In this document: in pieces, positions 35,210-46,502 of the stretch
Layout of the letters: every line of letters begins with the position of its first letter
Position numbering within the stretch: position 1 is the stretch's first letter
From: Rhizophagus clarus
Taxonomy: Eukaryota; Glomeromycota; Glomeromycetes; Glomerales; Glomeraceae
Assembly: GCA_015698045.1 (NCBI GenBank)
Contig: BLAL01000047.1
Span: forward strand, 434,001-498,000
Direction: 5' to 3'
DNA: 64,000 nucleotides
Notes under the pieces: model-generated
Seen by the model: the letters and a program-made list of their open reading frames with translations, nothing else
What the model was told of the DNA's origin: nothing
Database searches by the model: none
Made by a program: the position numbers and the translations under genes

Positions 35210-36097
35210 TTCTTTATTAATTTTATATATAATAATTTCGTTATATCATAACTAATAACATCTAATTTATACGATACATCCTTTTAATATTTAAGTGGTT
35301 TTTATTCTGAAGTATGAAGATGAAATTTTCACAAATTATTTACGTGATTGATTTTTTTTTTTTTTTTAAACGATCCTGAGTAGTTGAATAATAAAAAATT
35401 TTGATAAAATCATTATCTCGTGATAATCGAGTGCGACACACAATTGTGTGACAAATATGATTTCACATACTTGAAAAAGTTCATTATATGAAAAAGCTCA
35501 CAGATTATCAATTTTATCAGTTGATCTGCATATCTAGCTTTCATAAATGTATATCAAATATTATGAATTTTTTTTTTTTTTTTTAATAATCCTTAATTCA
35601 TTTATATACGAAATTTTAATATTATTTAATAATAAATGATTCTCGAAACTACACAGTAATTTCTATATCATTAAAAATTTTTCGCAAATAGTGTTACATG
35701 TCAAAAAAAAAAAAAAGGTTACGTAATTCAGATCTATTTCAGGGGACAATTAACAAAAAGGAAATAGTGGTGAATTTTGTGAAAGGATTCTGAAAAGATA
35801 TACAGGTTTTTTACCAGAGATAGTCTTCCCGCGCACCGGATAATTAATTTTATGTAACCAAAAATGATTAAATTAATTTTGGCGTAGAGTATGGGCCGTT
35901 ACACATGAATGGATATTATATAATGTTCCAATCCAGTTTTTATCACGAAAAAAAAAAAATTACATCATAATGTCCATTGAATAAACAACAATTATATTAT
36001 TCACAATGACAAGAAACTAGTTCTTACTGATGATTTCCCTTACAAATAAATGATGAAAAAAGCTAATGAAAATATTATCTTTATGATTCAGAAAACA
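35210..36097. other. AT-rich spacer
   Basis: A/T runs and short unsupported frames only. No RNA gene or repeat was identified. Confidence 0.55.
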
Positions 36098-36857
36098 AAA
36101 AGTATTTGCGAAAATTTGAATCAAGCATGTTTAGCTATATCATTTTGTGTTCGAGACTTTTTAAAAGCAAATTTTATATAGGTCGTCCCGAAATTATGAT
36201 ATCGATGACTTAATATGAAAATATCAAACAAATGTTTGGATTGGACATGATAATTGAATGGATATCATATTAACTTCCAAAATATTAAATATCTAACAAA
36301 AGGTGATATTATATAGTAATTTGGATAAATCGAATGGGATCCCAAACAATTAAAGAGATTGGAAGTTGAAACGCAAGAAGTGGTGGACATATTGAACTTT
36401 TAAGTAAAAATTGGTTTGTGATTTAAAATTACGTGAACCTTTTTTTTTTTAAAAAAAAAAAATAATATAATATTGCTTTTTTATAGGCCAAATCGCATTT
36501 AACTATGGACTATAAATGGGATCCTATAGTTTCTATAGTTCAATGTTTTGGTATAACACAAGGATCCATCAAACGGAAATTATATGCTCGTCTAATGCGT
36601 TGAAATATTTTTCGCTTGATATGCTCGTAATGTTAAAAATGGATATTACATACAACAAAATCACGAACAGCTTGCATGGAAAAAGAGAATTCGAATAACT
36701 ATTTAATTAGTGCACTTTATATTTGGAAAATGCGATTCATAGAGATTCACGGTAATGTATTGCCAGTATTCAAAATTAAATCAACGAGATCTTGGATTTT
36801 ATAGACCCGCCAATAAACCATTAAAAAATACGCGCCAACATCCTTATCAAACGTATG
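36098..36857 (+). pseudogene. Decayed copy of the Rhizophagus-type kinase family
   Basis: The plus strand, in changing frames, follows the kinases at 14173-15995 and 46503-48423. It shows ICENLNQACLAISFCVRDF (their CENCNQECLATLYCEYC region), then NYDIDDLI, IIEWISY and a worn KYLTKGG stretch near 36290. Next comes the place of their first intron, with its TTTTTATAG acceptor preserved at about 36485, followed by AKSHLTMDYKW. After that come MLVMLKMDI (36629) and QLAW near 36670. Around 36730-36790 lie the HRD loop and DLGFYRPANKPLKN remnants. It stops before APE. At least eight stops or frame changes make it non-functional. That the old splice acceptor remains shows it arose by DNA duplication, not by reverse transcription of an mRNA. 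Confidence 0.75.
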
Positions 36858-38130
36858 AATAACAACAAAAGAACAAAAATGTATAGCTTGACAATTTTCT
36901 ATATTATTTTAATTACAAACAATTTTTACAACTTTAATTATTCATAGCATTTCACAGTAAACCATACGATTTCGATAATAATTTGTAATTGGTAGTTCTT
37001 ACATCCAAGAGTGCAAGTGGTTGGTCTTACATCCAAGAGTTCAGTATCGGTAAAAATAATATGATGTTATTCGACAATTAACTGATTTTTTTACTTTTGG
37101 TCGAAGATTTTAACGTATCAAGTTAAATTTTGAGGGTATAATATTTTCTTTCATATTATATGAAAAAAATTTTTTTTTTACTATTAAATAGTCAAATGAA
37201 TAACGAATTCTTAATGGTATAATTAACAGGTTACGAATGAAATCAGAGGATGGTAGATATAATTTACTGTTAAGTTATTCATTAATGGCTCAAAATGATT
37301 ATAATGCCAAAGAAGGTATTGTTAAAAGAAAATATCATATTGATACTAATTGTGCGTGAAATAATTTTTTAAGCTTCTGCAACAATAATTAATAAAGTTT
37401 AATTTTATAGACGTTAATGAAATATATTATAATTCAAATTTAAACCTTAAGGTAATTAGAAGTTCCTGACGTTAAATAATTAATTTTCATTTTATTATTT
37501 GGAAAATTTTTAATTTCTAAGAAATTCATGCATTTATTTAGATACTGTCATATCTCTTACGCATGGATTTAAATGACTTTGCAACAACATTATTTTTATA
37601 TCTGAAAAATCCTTTTAATTATTTATTAATTGATTTTATACGTGACTCATCGCGAGATATCGATAAAAAAGAGCAGGAGAAAAAGAACATTTACATGAGT
37701 ATCTCCAGATAACACCTTAGTTAAGAATAGTCATTAAGTCACCTTTCCTATTTGTCCCTTTCCCTCTATTCATTAACCTGTGATCAATCAAGTGGACAAG
37801 TTAATTATATAGATAGTGCTTCTTTTTTCCTTTTTTTTTAAAAAAAAAAAATGTATTGAATTCGCCATAATCTCCGAAACGTTCACGTGATTAAGAAGAA
37901 AGGGTTGACGGTTAAGAGGATACGTTAATTTTTCATTAATATTCCACATTTTTGTAATTTAAAACAAAAATTGTTACGTCTTTTTTTTTGTAAATAAATT
38001 GGAATATAATTATTATAAAACCAAACCCGTGAAATTTTCAATGCTGTAACATAACCGCCGTAACCTCGATTGGAATATTATTACTAATGCATATTTTTTT
38101 CTTAACGTTAAGTTTGTTTAAAATTTTAGG
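36858..38130. other. AT-rich spacer
   Basis: A small duplication of the phrase TTACATCCAAGAGT is visible at 37000-37040. No gene or element was identified. Confidence 0.55.
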
Positions 38131-40754
38131 TAGTTTTTTTACGCATAAGAAAATGAATTAAGAAAAATATTATGTTTTTATGTCGATCTTTCAAAAGTAA
38201 TGTTAATTCTCTGTTTTTATGTCGATCAAAAAACATTACTTCGTAGTTTTTATGATTTGTAGTTTTATAACAAAGCTTTATTTGTTTTTTATATCCACTT
38301 TTTAACTTTTCAAAATAAGTCATATACTTTTTACTATATTTCTATGATGATTGCTTTTGAAATAAATTTATATTTTATATTTTTTTTTCATCATGATTAT
38401 TTTATTAACAAAAAAAAAATTTTTTTTTTTTCACATGAAATTAAGATAACGTGACAATTGATTTTACCTTTCCTTTTAAAAAAAAACAGACTTAATTATA
38501 CAGAATGGATAATTACTTGACATCTATAATACAATATATACATATAAATGATGTTTGATCATTATTATCCTTCCGTTTAAATAACATTCCTTTTTATTAT
38601 AAAGCTTTCTTTCTTTATTACAAAGGATGTTAATGTCAATATGAATGAGAAAATAATAATACAAAAGGGAAAAAATGTCAGTCCAAAAATTGATAGCCTA
38701 AAATTCTAATGAAACAAGTTGTGATATTTTTTTGAAACTGTTACCTGGAGCATAATTTGATAATATCTTTCCGCTTATCGGATAAGATAATTATTTCTTG
38801 ATTAATTATTTCTTGATTAATATCACTAAAACATTAATAAAGTTGAAAGAATAATTAGATTATTAGAACATATTTTTAGATTATATTTTTTTAGCTCGAA
38901 CAGTGAACTTTTGTCAATAATACAGATTTTTACGTTGATAAAAAATAAACTTACGCTAAAATCACATGATATTCATATTACCAACCACTGGCTTTACTGA
39001 AAAAACAATATTTGATGATCGACTGATTTTTAACGTATATCTATGGTAATTTCACTAATTCTGCCATTATAAATTAACAATAATCAAAAAAATAATTAGC
39101 AAATCATTATTATAAAAATTTTGTTATGTAAAAATTTTTTCTCACATGATAAAAATTTGCTTATTTGCAATATCACTCTCACATTAATGAATAAATTTTA
39201 AAAAAATAAAAATACTCGTTTTGTCAGCTTTCAATCTAGGGAAAGAAATATTATATAAACACATGATCGGATGGATGACAACGTTTGTTATGTTGAAATG
39301 AAAATGATTCGTTATTTTTGATAACTAAAATTTAGTCAAAATTTTGTTTAATATGACACTTAAAAGCGAATTAACAAAGATCGTATTAATCGATTTTACT
39401 TAACTGTTCTGGACGGTATAATCCCTTGCATATAATCTTTCAATTCCTTTTTATTAGAAAAGAAGAAATAGATACTGATGGTATGAATTCAGGAGTGCTT
39501 TGAAAAGAGTTGCCTTCGCACCTACCATGAACAAAGCGTAAACCTTACTTGATGAGAACTTTGTTGGGTATTGACCATTCATCTCAAATCGCTTAAAGCA
39601 TACTAAACCTAAAAATATAAAGGAGTTTTTATTTAATTGATTTAGAAAGTTTATTAGAAGATGAAATGATTTTATACTTATTAATAAATGAAATAAAAAA
39701 GAAAACCAACCATTTAACCATCATTACTGTACTTATTTAATAAATGATTTGTTTACGCTTTTTATAAATAAATGCTGTATATCCTTTGTATATTTATTGA
39801 GACTTCGATCTCTCGCAAGTATTCGTTTATTTAAAAGCTGTAAAATAGTGAAGACTGGATTTAGAAAGGAAACTTATGCGGGAATCCATTCATAGTCTTG
39901 AAACTCTTATATACAAAGGAAATCAAATTTACTTATACATAGCTACCAGCCGTGAGATGAGATAAATTAGAAATTTCGGGAAGAAATACCATCATAAATG
40001 AAATTAATGAGAGTTCGCAGATATCTAATCCTTTCTATCTAGAAAATGGTATAAAGACATTAATAAGACTAGATACTCGTTCAAACTAATCGTTTTATAG
40101 GTTTGTGATTACTCGATTTCTTAAATCTCGGTTGCATGATCTATTGATCTAAGATTAATAAATAACAAATTACATTTGGAAGATAATGACAGTGTTTACG
40201 AAATAGCTTTACCTGGATTTGATTTGTAGTACTAGTTTTCATTAATGGTTTAAAAACTCAAACAATGTCAAAGGAAGTGTAGTTCCTATTATTGTTTCAT
40301 TTGAGGTAAAATACTACCTCGCTGAAATTAAAGAATTGGAAATTCAAGTAAGCAAGCACTCAAATGCCAGGAAAGAATTTTTACTAGAATTTGAATACCA
40401 ACACGTACCTTATTTGACTAACACCTGAAAAATTGAGCGATTATTTCTTGACACGAATTACTGAATGTTACTGAATGAAGTTATTCTTAGTCTTAATAAA
40501 TCAGAAGTATCCTCGTTACCCAGCTGAAAGGTATTGAATTAATAATTCATATATATAAATTTTATTTATAAAATAAAATGTTATATAGAAATTATCTGAA
40601 GATTAACAGTTATACATATTATAGTGTATAATATAGAATAAATGAAACTAAAAATACAATTAACTCGATATACTGTAAGCGTCGTTAACCCGACAAAAGA
40701 GTTTTGAAATTGTATATAAGATGAACTTAATCAGCGCGGCTAAAATAAAGGTTA

Positions 40755-41141
40755 CTAACACAAAAAAAATAATTCTTCCTCTCCTTTAATTTCGGCTTTA
40801 TCTTTGAGCGTATATTCTAAATGTATGGCCTTTTCCAACTGCATACGAAGCTTAACGTGACCTTCCATAAAAATTCCACCTTCTTGTGTGCCAAATTTTA
40901 GAAAAACGGGTTTTTCCATTTCACCGTTTATACATCCAAGGTTTTCTTCAGTCACAATGTCTTTTGCAAGCATTTCGAAGGTTGGTTGGTCTTGAAACAC
41001 TTTAATCTCTATCTCGATTCTGTCGACAATTACAACTGTGACAGTAATTCCTTTGCGATTTTCTTTATTAAATTCTCTTGCTTCAGATTTTTTAAATGGA
41101 GTTATAATGATATCAAATGTGTCTTTTTTGTTTGTCGACAT
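40755..41141 (-). CDS. Small beta-rich protein, paralog 2 (128 aa)
   Basis: The frame is uninterrupted from an ATG at 41141 (MSTNKKDTFDIIITPF) to a stop at 40755. It is the paralog of the protein at 31671-32066, sharing the VFQ-x-x-P, LG-x-x-NGE, FM-x-GHVKL-x-MQ and GEEELFF blocks. It has more Lys and Glu than its partner and a shorter N-terminal region. No signal peptide, membrane segment or known catalytic motif is visible. A TATA-like TTTTATATAG lies 20-29 bases upstream of the ATG. Both genes lie within the two copies of the segmental duplication, so they descend from one gene. Function is unknown. Confidence 0.78.
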   Translation of the reverse strand: MSTNKKDTFDIIITPFKKSEAREFNKENRKGITVTVVIVDRIEIEIKVFQDQPTFEMLAKDIVTEENLGCINGEMEKPVFLKFGTQEGGIFMEGHVKLRMQLEKAIHLEYTLKDKAEIKGEEELFFLC

Positions 41142-41160
41142 AGTTGTAGGAAGATATTGA

Positions 41161-41170
41161 CTATATAAAA
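41161..41170 (-). promoter_or_regulatory. TATA-like box of the second small protein gene
   Basis: On the minus strand TTTTATATAG lies 20-29 bases before the ATG at 41141, which would leave a very short leader. In so AT-rich a region this can be chance. Confidence 0.25.
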
Positions 41171-43099
41171 GAATTCAATTTTTTGTTAATATTAATCACG
41201 TTTATTATTTGATAACATGAAAAAAAAATTATTAAACCTTGTAAAATTTATCTCTTGACGAATAATGAACTAGAAGAGAGAAAAAGCTTTACAAGCGCGA
41301 TTGGTAATAAGAATAAACACAATAAAAAAAAAACGCCGTCCTTATTGTGACGTGAGAATTTTTGATTTTGATAATAATAAACATAACAGATAATATAAAT
41401 TAATTAAATTAAATACGCAAACCAATAGAGTAAATGTGGGTATTAACAAATAAAGAAATCAAGAACATGAAATTATTTCACCTTTATTTGATACTTTATA
41501 CATAGGTACCGCGCTATGGTACCCGGGTAATAATATAAATTCACAAAAACATTTTTATTTAAATATGTTATTCGAAGTTTTTACAATAACTTATGAAATT
41601 CGACTTTTCATATTCTTGGGTAGGTCCCCAGAAAATGTACCATGTTATAACCGATAAATGAATAAATGAAGATCACGTAATTGTTGGCTGACAATTGCTA
41701 AAACATTACATATTCAACGAACAACGCCATCTTAATTATTAAAGTTACAATTGAACAAAAAGAAATATTAATAATTATAATATTTAATACATTATAAATA
41801 GAGAGTTACCTTGTTGGTACATCAATCCAATTTAAAAATTGGTATTAATAAATTTAGTAAAAATTCATTTCTAGTTGTGCACGGGAAAAAATCTCATGCA
41901 GAACCATATGTAACATAAATATATCTGAGTGATAAAGATCAGGAAGAATTGGGAAGCAAATATTATCCCTTGATGACTAAGAAAATAAAATGGAAAAGTG
42001 AAATATTCTATGGAAACTTTATTCCGCTACTATTAAATACAATTACAAAGATTAGAAAGAATACTGAAATTTTACATTGTTTCAGTGGAAGCGCAATTCC
42101 TGTTATGGAATGTTGTAAAGCCATATAACATGAAAGGAGTTATTGATCTATTTAAAAATCACTATTTTAAATAATTAAATAAAAAATTTGATGCATTAAT
42201 GACTATTTTTACATTTCATTGTTGGCAAGCGTAACGTTGCAAATCAACTTAAAGAAAATTGGATAATACTTATCATAATCTCTCACGTTGAAAAATGTAA
42301 ATTTTTAGGTATTCTCCTATTTAATTTTTTATTATCAGCACATTCTTTATATATTCAACTCGTCTAACGGATTTATTAGCAAGTCTATTGTGCAATATTA
42401 TATAAAAAAATTATATATTTGAAATCGTACTTTAAGTCGATTTCTTTTCTCTTATTTCTTTACATTAATTCTTTTTTTTTTGTCGAAGAATAGATAAATT
42501 TCTATTTTGACCGAAAATATTTCAATTTATGACAAACTTATTGAAAAAAATCAATAATCATTACATTTGTAAGCTAATTGTGGTGTGCCGCTCAATCAAA
42601 TTCTTATTAAATTGTCCATTTCACTTTACTTTGTAAGAGATTTTAGGTCCTAAGTTGTCCTATAACGTTCCGTTATGTTACATTCTGTAAAGTGATTCCA
42701 TTTTCCATGTGCTATACATGACCAAGTTATGAGAACTGAAAGTTCATTGAAATCAAATCCGAGTAATATTTAAGTTGTCTTGACAAAAAGAAACGGCACT
42801 GTTGACAAAGTAAAATTCGTTTGTTTTTATCCATTACCTACTTCATAATAGATAAGGAATTTGGATTTAGATGAATTCTATACGATTATAAAGGATTGGA
42901 TTGTGTTTTTTTTAAGTAGAGGTTTGCGAAGCTATAGAATCACGAAAGAAATCAAATTATCAACCGTGATCAATCTCTTTACATGTTACAAAATTAGGTA
43001 ATAGAAGTAGCGTCAAAGTTTTACGGTCTGCACAAGTGAACGTCGAGTTAAATGTTCCAGCATCTGCGTAAAATATCAGTCAATGTAGATTATACATGA

Positions 43100-45021
43100 G
43101 AAAGAGCGCTAATTGTGTATCAGGTAAACAAGAATAGAATGGATTAAGTTCATACTAGATTGTCTTTCTGTGCAACATATACCGAGCTATCGCAATTTAA
43201 ATGGTCAAAACACAATTACTCGATTCTTTTAGGCTGCAATGAACCATCATTTAATAGGACGTGCGTAACTCGCTCTCTTTAATTGGAGGACGGAGCAAAA
43301 ACTTGGTAATTATAAAGTTTTTTCACGATTATCATGCCAAATTTTTAAGTTCGTTAATTATTGAGATGGGATTCTTTAAAGCCGTTGATAATTATACTTG
43401 TTATAAAAACTTGTGTTCTGCCATGAAACTCATTTATATTGGAACTTCAGCTTTAATAAATCAATTTTAACCCTGTAAACAGATAATTCATCAACCCCGG
43501 GTATTTCTCCTTAACAAGATGCATTTAAAATTCGAGACGTAATGGCCAAACGTTGAACATTCATTCGGCAACGCATGTTATCGATTGTTCGACAATCTTA
43601 CCCCTACATTGATTGAAGAATCAATTGGCCACTGCTTGTTCTATGCACTTTATATAAACCTTTCTTCTGTTATGTTAATTGGAGCCTATAGTCCACGATT
43701 ACCAAGTTTACGGATTACAGGAACTTAAGTGGTCATTTTCATCCGAAATATTGCGTTAACGATCTACGTATTTTATGTATTCTCGGAATGACCATTGGAA
43801 TACGATTACAAGGTGATTTATCGATGTTTAGGTAATTCTAGAGTAAACAATAGCGACGACGATAAGCAATAATTGTGGTTTAAATGCAAAAATATCGGGT
43901 AGGAGCATAATGAGATGAATAAGGAAATGTTTTTTAAAAATTTTTTGATCTTGTATTTCTATTTTATTATTTTGGTTAATTAAAGGACATTTTTGTTTTT
44001 TTTTTATCAAAATGAATTTAAAAAACGAGGTACAACTATTTTTTTATTGCTACTTCTTTCGATATGATTATTCATCGCGTTTAATTAATTAATTATGCCT
44101 TAATTATCTCCTTATAATATTTAGCTAATTCCATCAATAAAATAAGGAAGGTGGAGATTCCATTATTCTTAAAACTTTATTTTTATAAATTTTTATTAAT
44201 AATTTTTGGACGAACATTTGTTTGTTAATTGGGACATGTTAAAGATTCTCCCTAAAATTTACTTTAATGTTCTTTTGTTCTTTTTTAGTTATTAAAACGT
44301 TAGAATTTTGGTTATAAATAAATTAAACGTATCAACGAATCAACGATTCTGATGCAATTTTTTTTGGCATAATAAAAAGTTTCTGCGGTTGCTCAGTAGT
44401 ACAGTATATCACGTGTTTATTTGTATTGCTATACTGCCTATACATATTTTCAATTGTTAAATAGTCATAATCAAGGATTTGGAAGAATCATAGTGAAATA
44501 AATTACAATTATGTTAGAGGCTGTAATATTAAATTTTGATTGAAGTCTTTGCCAACGTATGCTTTGCTCGTTAAAGTGTCTATTAAGATTGCAGCGATGT
44601 AAATTCGACAAAGAACTATAGTAATATGAATAGATAAAATATTGTACTATAGGAGCAGTACATCAAAAGAGATGATATTATTTTTGATAAGAAAAGATGA
44701 AATGATAAAATATGATTCAGACTCGATTCTGGTGTACACGATGATCAAAAAGTTTTATCGCGAGGTAATTAAATCAAGATAGGAAAATATGATGAAATTC
44801 TGGAAAAAACGTCGTGATCAGGCGATCAAGGTTATTCATATTATTCATATTGAAACGATAATTTGAAATAATGACTTAATTTATGGATAATAATTCAGGT
44901 AAATTCAGACGGATAGAAGAGATCTTTTCCGTTGCATTTATCGAGTATTGATTTTCATTTAATAATTGTCCGGATGTACTTATTTTCTATTTGGATTGGA
45001 TAAAAGTCACGTGCTTAAAGA
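43100..45021. other. Intergenic spacer
   Basis: No supported gene. A stretch at about 44005-44035 (TTTATCAAAATGAATTTAAA and on) is repeated at 56063-56093, so a small dispersed repeat ends here. The rest is spacer. Confidence 0.55.
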
Positions 45022-45293
45022 TCATTTGGACATTTTCCCCAGCTGCACCATCAAAAAAGCTCGGGCACGTGACCGTGAAAATATTCGTCACATCATCACA
45101 CCCCCGGCCGAGTTTCGCAGTTTATATTTATCTGAGGGACTTAGTTTTTTTCGAGTAGGTGAAAAATTATTCGTCACACCCTTATTCGTCACTGTTTATT
45201 TTCACGTGTTAGTGCATAACTCCGTAATGCGGGCCAAAAAGTCACGTGCCCGAGCTTTTTTGATGGTGTAGCTAGGGGAGTTTCATTTGGACA
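45022..45293. mobile_element. Mutator-like miniature inverted-repeat element with 11-bp target duplication
   Basis: The arms at 45037-45073 and 45241-45280 are near-perfect reverse complements over about 37 bases, holding ACCATCAAAAAAGCTCGGGC and then ACGTGAC. The element (about 45033-45282, 250 bp) is bordered by TCATTTGGACA at 45022-45032 and again at 45283-45293. A target duplication of 9-11 bp with long terminal inverted repeats is typical of Mutator-like elements. The interior has no transposase. It carries a repeated GTGAAAA-ATTCGTCACA motif, and CACGTG sites lie in it and next to it. A frame of 101 codons runs through it only because of these repeats. Confidence 0.8.
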
Positions 45294-45479
45294 CCAATTT
45301 TAATTCTGGCCTGCTCTACGCTTTTTCCGGCGAGTTAACGTGTTTATTTTCGAGTTAAAAAAATTTGATCCAAATTATAAACCGATCAGTACTAAATAAT
45401 ATCATTTTATAAGCTTTGTAAATGAACCGACTCGAGCCAGCTTGATGATGTTTTAAGCGAAACTGTTTTGAGATTGACG

Positions 45480-46090
45480 AAGCATTTCGCTTACTTTGGG
45501 TTTTGTTTCGCCTATTCTGAAACTGCCGAAACCTGGCAAAATTTCCGAAATTTGCCGAAACTTCCGAAACTGAAAATGTCACGTGTATCCTTTTGATTGG
45601 TAAATTTAGTAATCGTAAGCGATAAGATTTATGCGTCGCGTTTAATTATAAATAAAATTTTCACTTTTTTTTTCTTTGTGCGCTCGGCTTTTAAAAGACA
45701 ATCAATTATAATTATCATTTCTTTAATTACGTCTGAGTAAGGTTTTATCTTTTCTAACCTTTTCCCAAACGAACTCAATATAGTCATCTTGTTACAAATG
45801 ATGAAAATGAAAATGTTGTCAAAACTGATAAAATAATTGAACCAGGTATGTAAAATTATAAATTGTAAAGTCGCAAATTTTATTATTTTGATTGCTAAAC
45901 TAGCCATGTATCACAAAAAAAAAAAAAAAAATCAATAAAATTCTTCGTCAAGTTATGGAAGTTTCGACGGTTTGGACAAGTTTCGCTAAGTTTGCAAGGT
46001 TTCACCAGTTTCAGAATTTTGTACCGGTGGCGAAGCTAGTTTCGCCAGTTTCGAAAGTTTCGCAACAGCTTAAACTGAGTACATTCCAGG
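45480..46090. repeat. Long imperfect inverted repeat rich in TTTCG
   Basis: On the left (about 45480-45580) GAAAC-type motifs repeat. On the right (about 45955-46090) their reverse complements appear in the same order, for example AGGTTTCACCAGTTTCAGAA at 46000 against the reverse complement of 45517-45536. Identity is about 70%. The interior of about 370 bp is AT-rich with no coding content. It is probably a small inverted-repeat element whose ends are made of slipped TTTCG-like repeats. Confidence 0.55.
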
Positions 46091-46273
46091 ATTTCCAGTT
46101 CGAGTTTTTCGATTTGAGCTCGAGCTTTTTCGAAATTTTCAGAAGGTAATCGAAATTATGTGGACACTTCGTTTTGCCAAATTATATAGGTCATTGCAGA
46201 TTTCATTTAATTTTTTCCTTTTTTTTTTTTTAAGCGCGAGTTAACATATTTTATTTTAAAAAGTTAATAATTT

Positions 46274-46346
46274 GAATTATTTAAATTACAAACTAAGAAA
46301 TTTATAAGAAATCTTACTACTCTGGTCTTAGTGTTTAAATAATTTT
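46274..46346. repeat. 73-bp dispersed repeat, copy 1
   Basis: The stretch from GAATTATTTAAATTACAAAC to GTGTTTAAATAATTTTAAGA recurs at 62488-62561 with about 92% identity and the same orientation. Here it lies about 160 bases beyond the stop of the kinase gene. Confidence 0.85.
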
Positions 46347-46502
46347 AAGAAAAAAGAATAAGTTGGTTATAATAAGTTTACAAAAAACAAAAAGAATAAT
46401 TTATAATACATTTGTATCTAAATAAATATATTTTTATAAGGTTTATAATAATAATAAACAATAAATACTATTAGCAATTTGAGATATAAATATTTTCACA
46501 TT

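Larger units (their letters stand above)
38130..43100. repeat. Segmental duplication, copy 2
   Basis: This is the partner of 28600-33450, offset by about 9.5 kb and in the same orientation (landmarks given there). It carries the second small beta-rich protein gene at the matching place. Intergenic parts have drifted far more than the coding parts. Confidence 0.75.

Noticed and set aside
44966-45271. 101-codon frame on the plus strand
   Set aside because: It lies almost wholly within the Mutator-like miniature element and is produced by its inverted arms.
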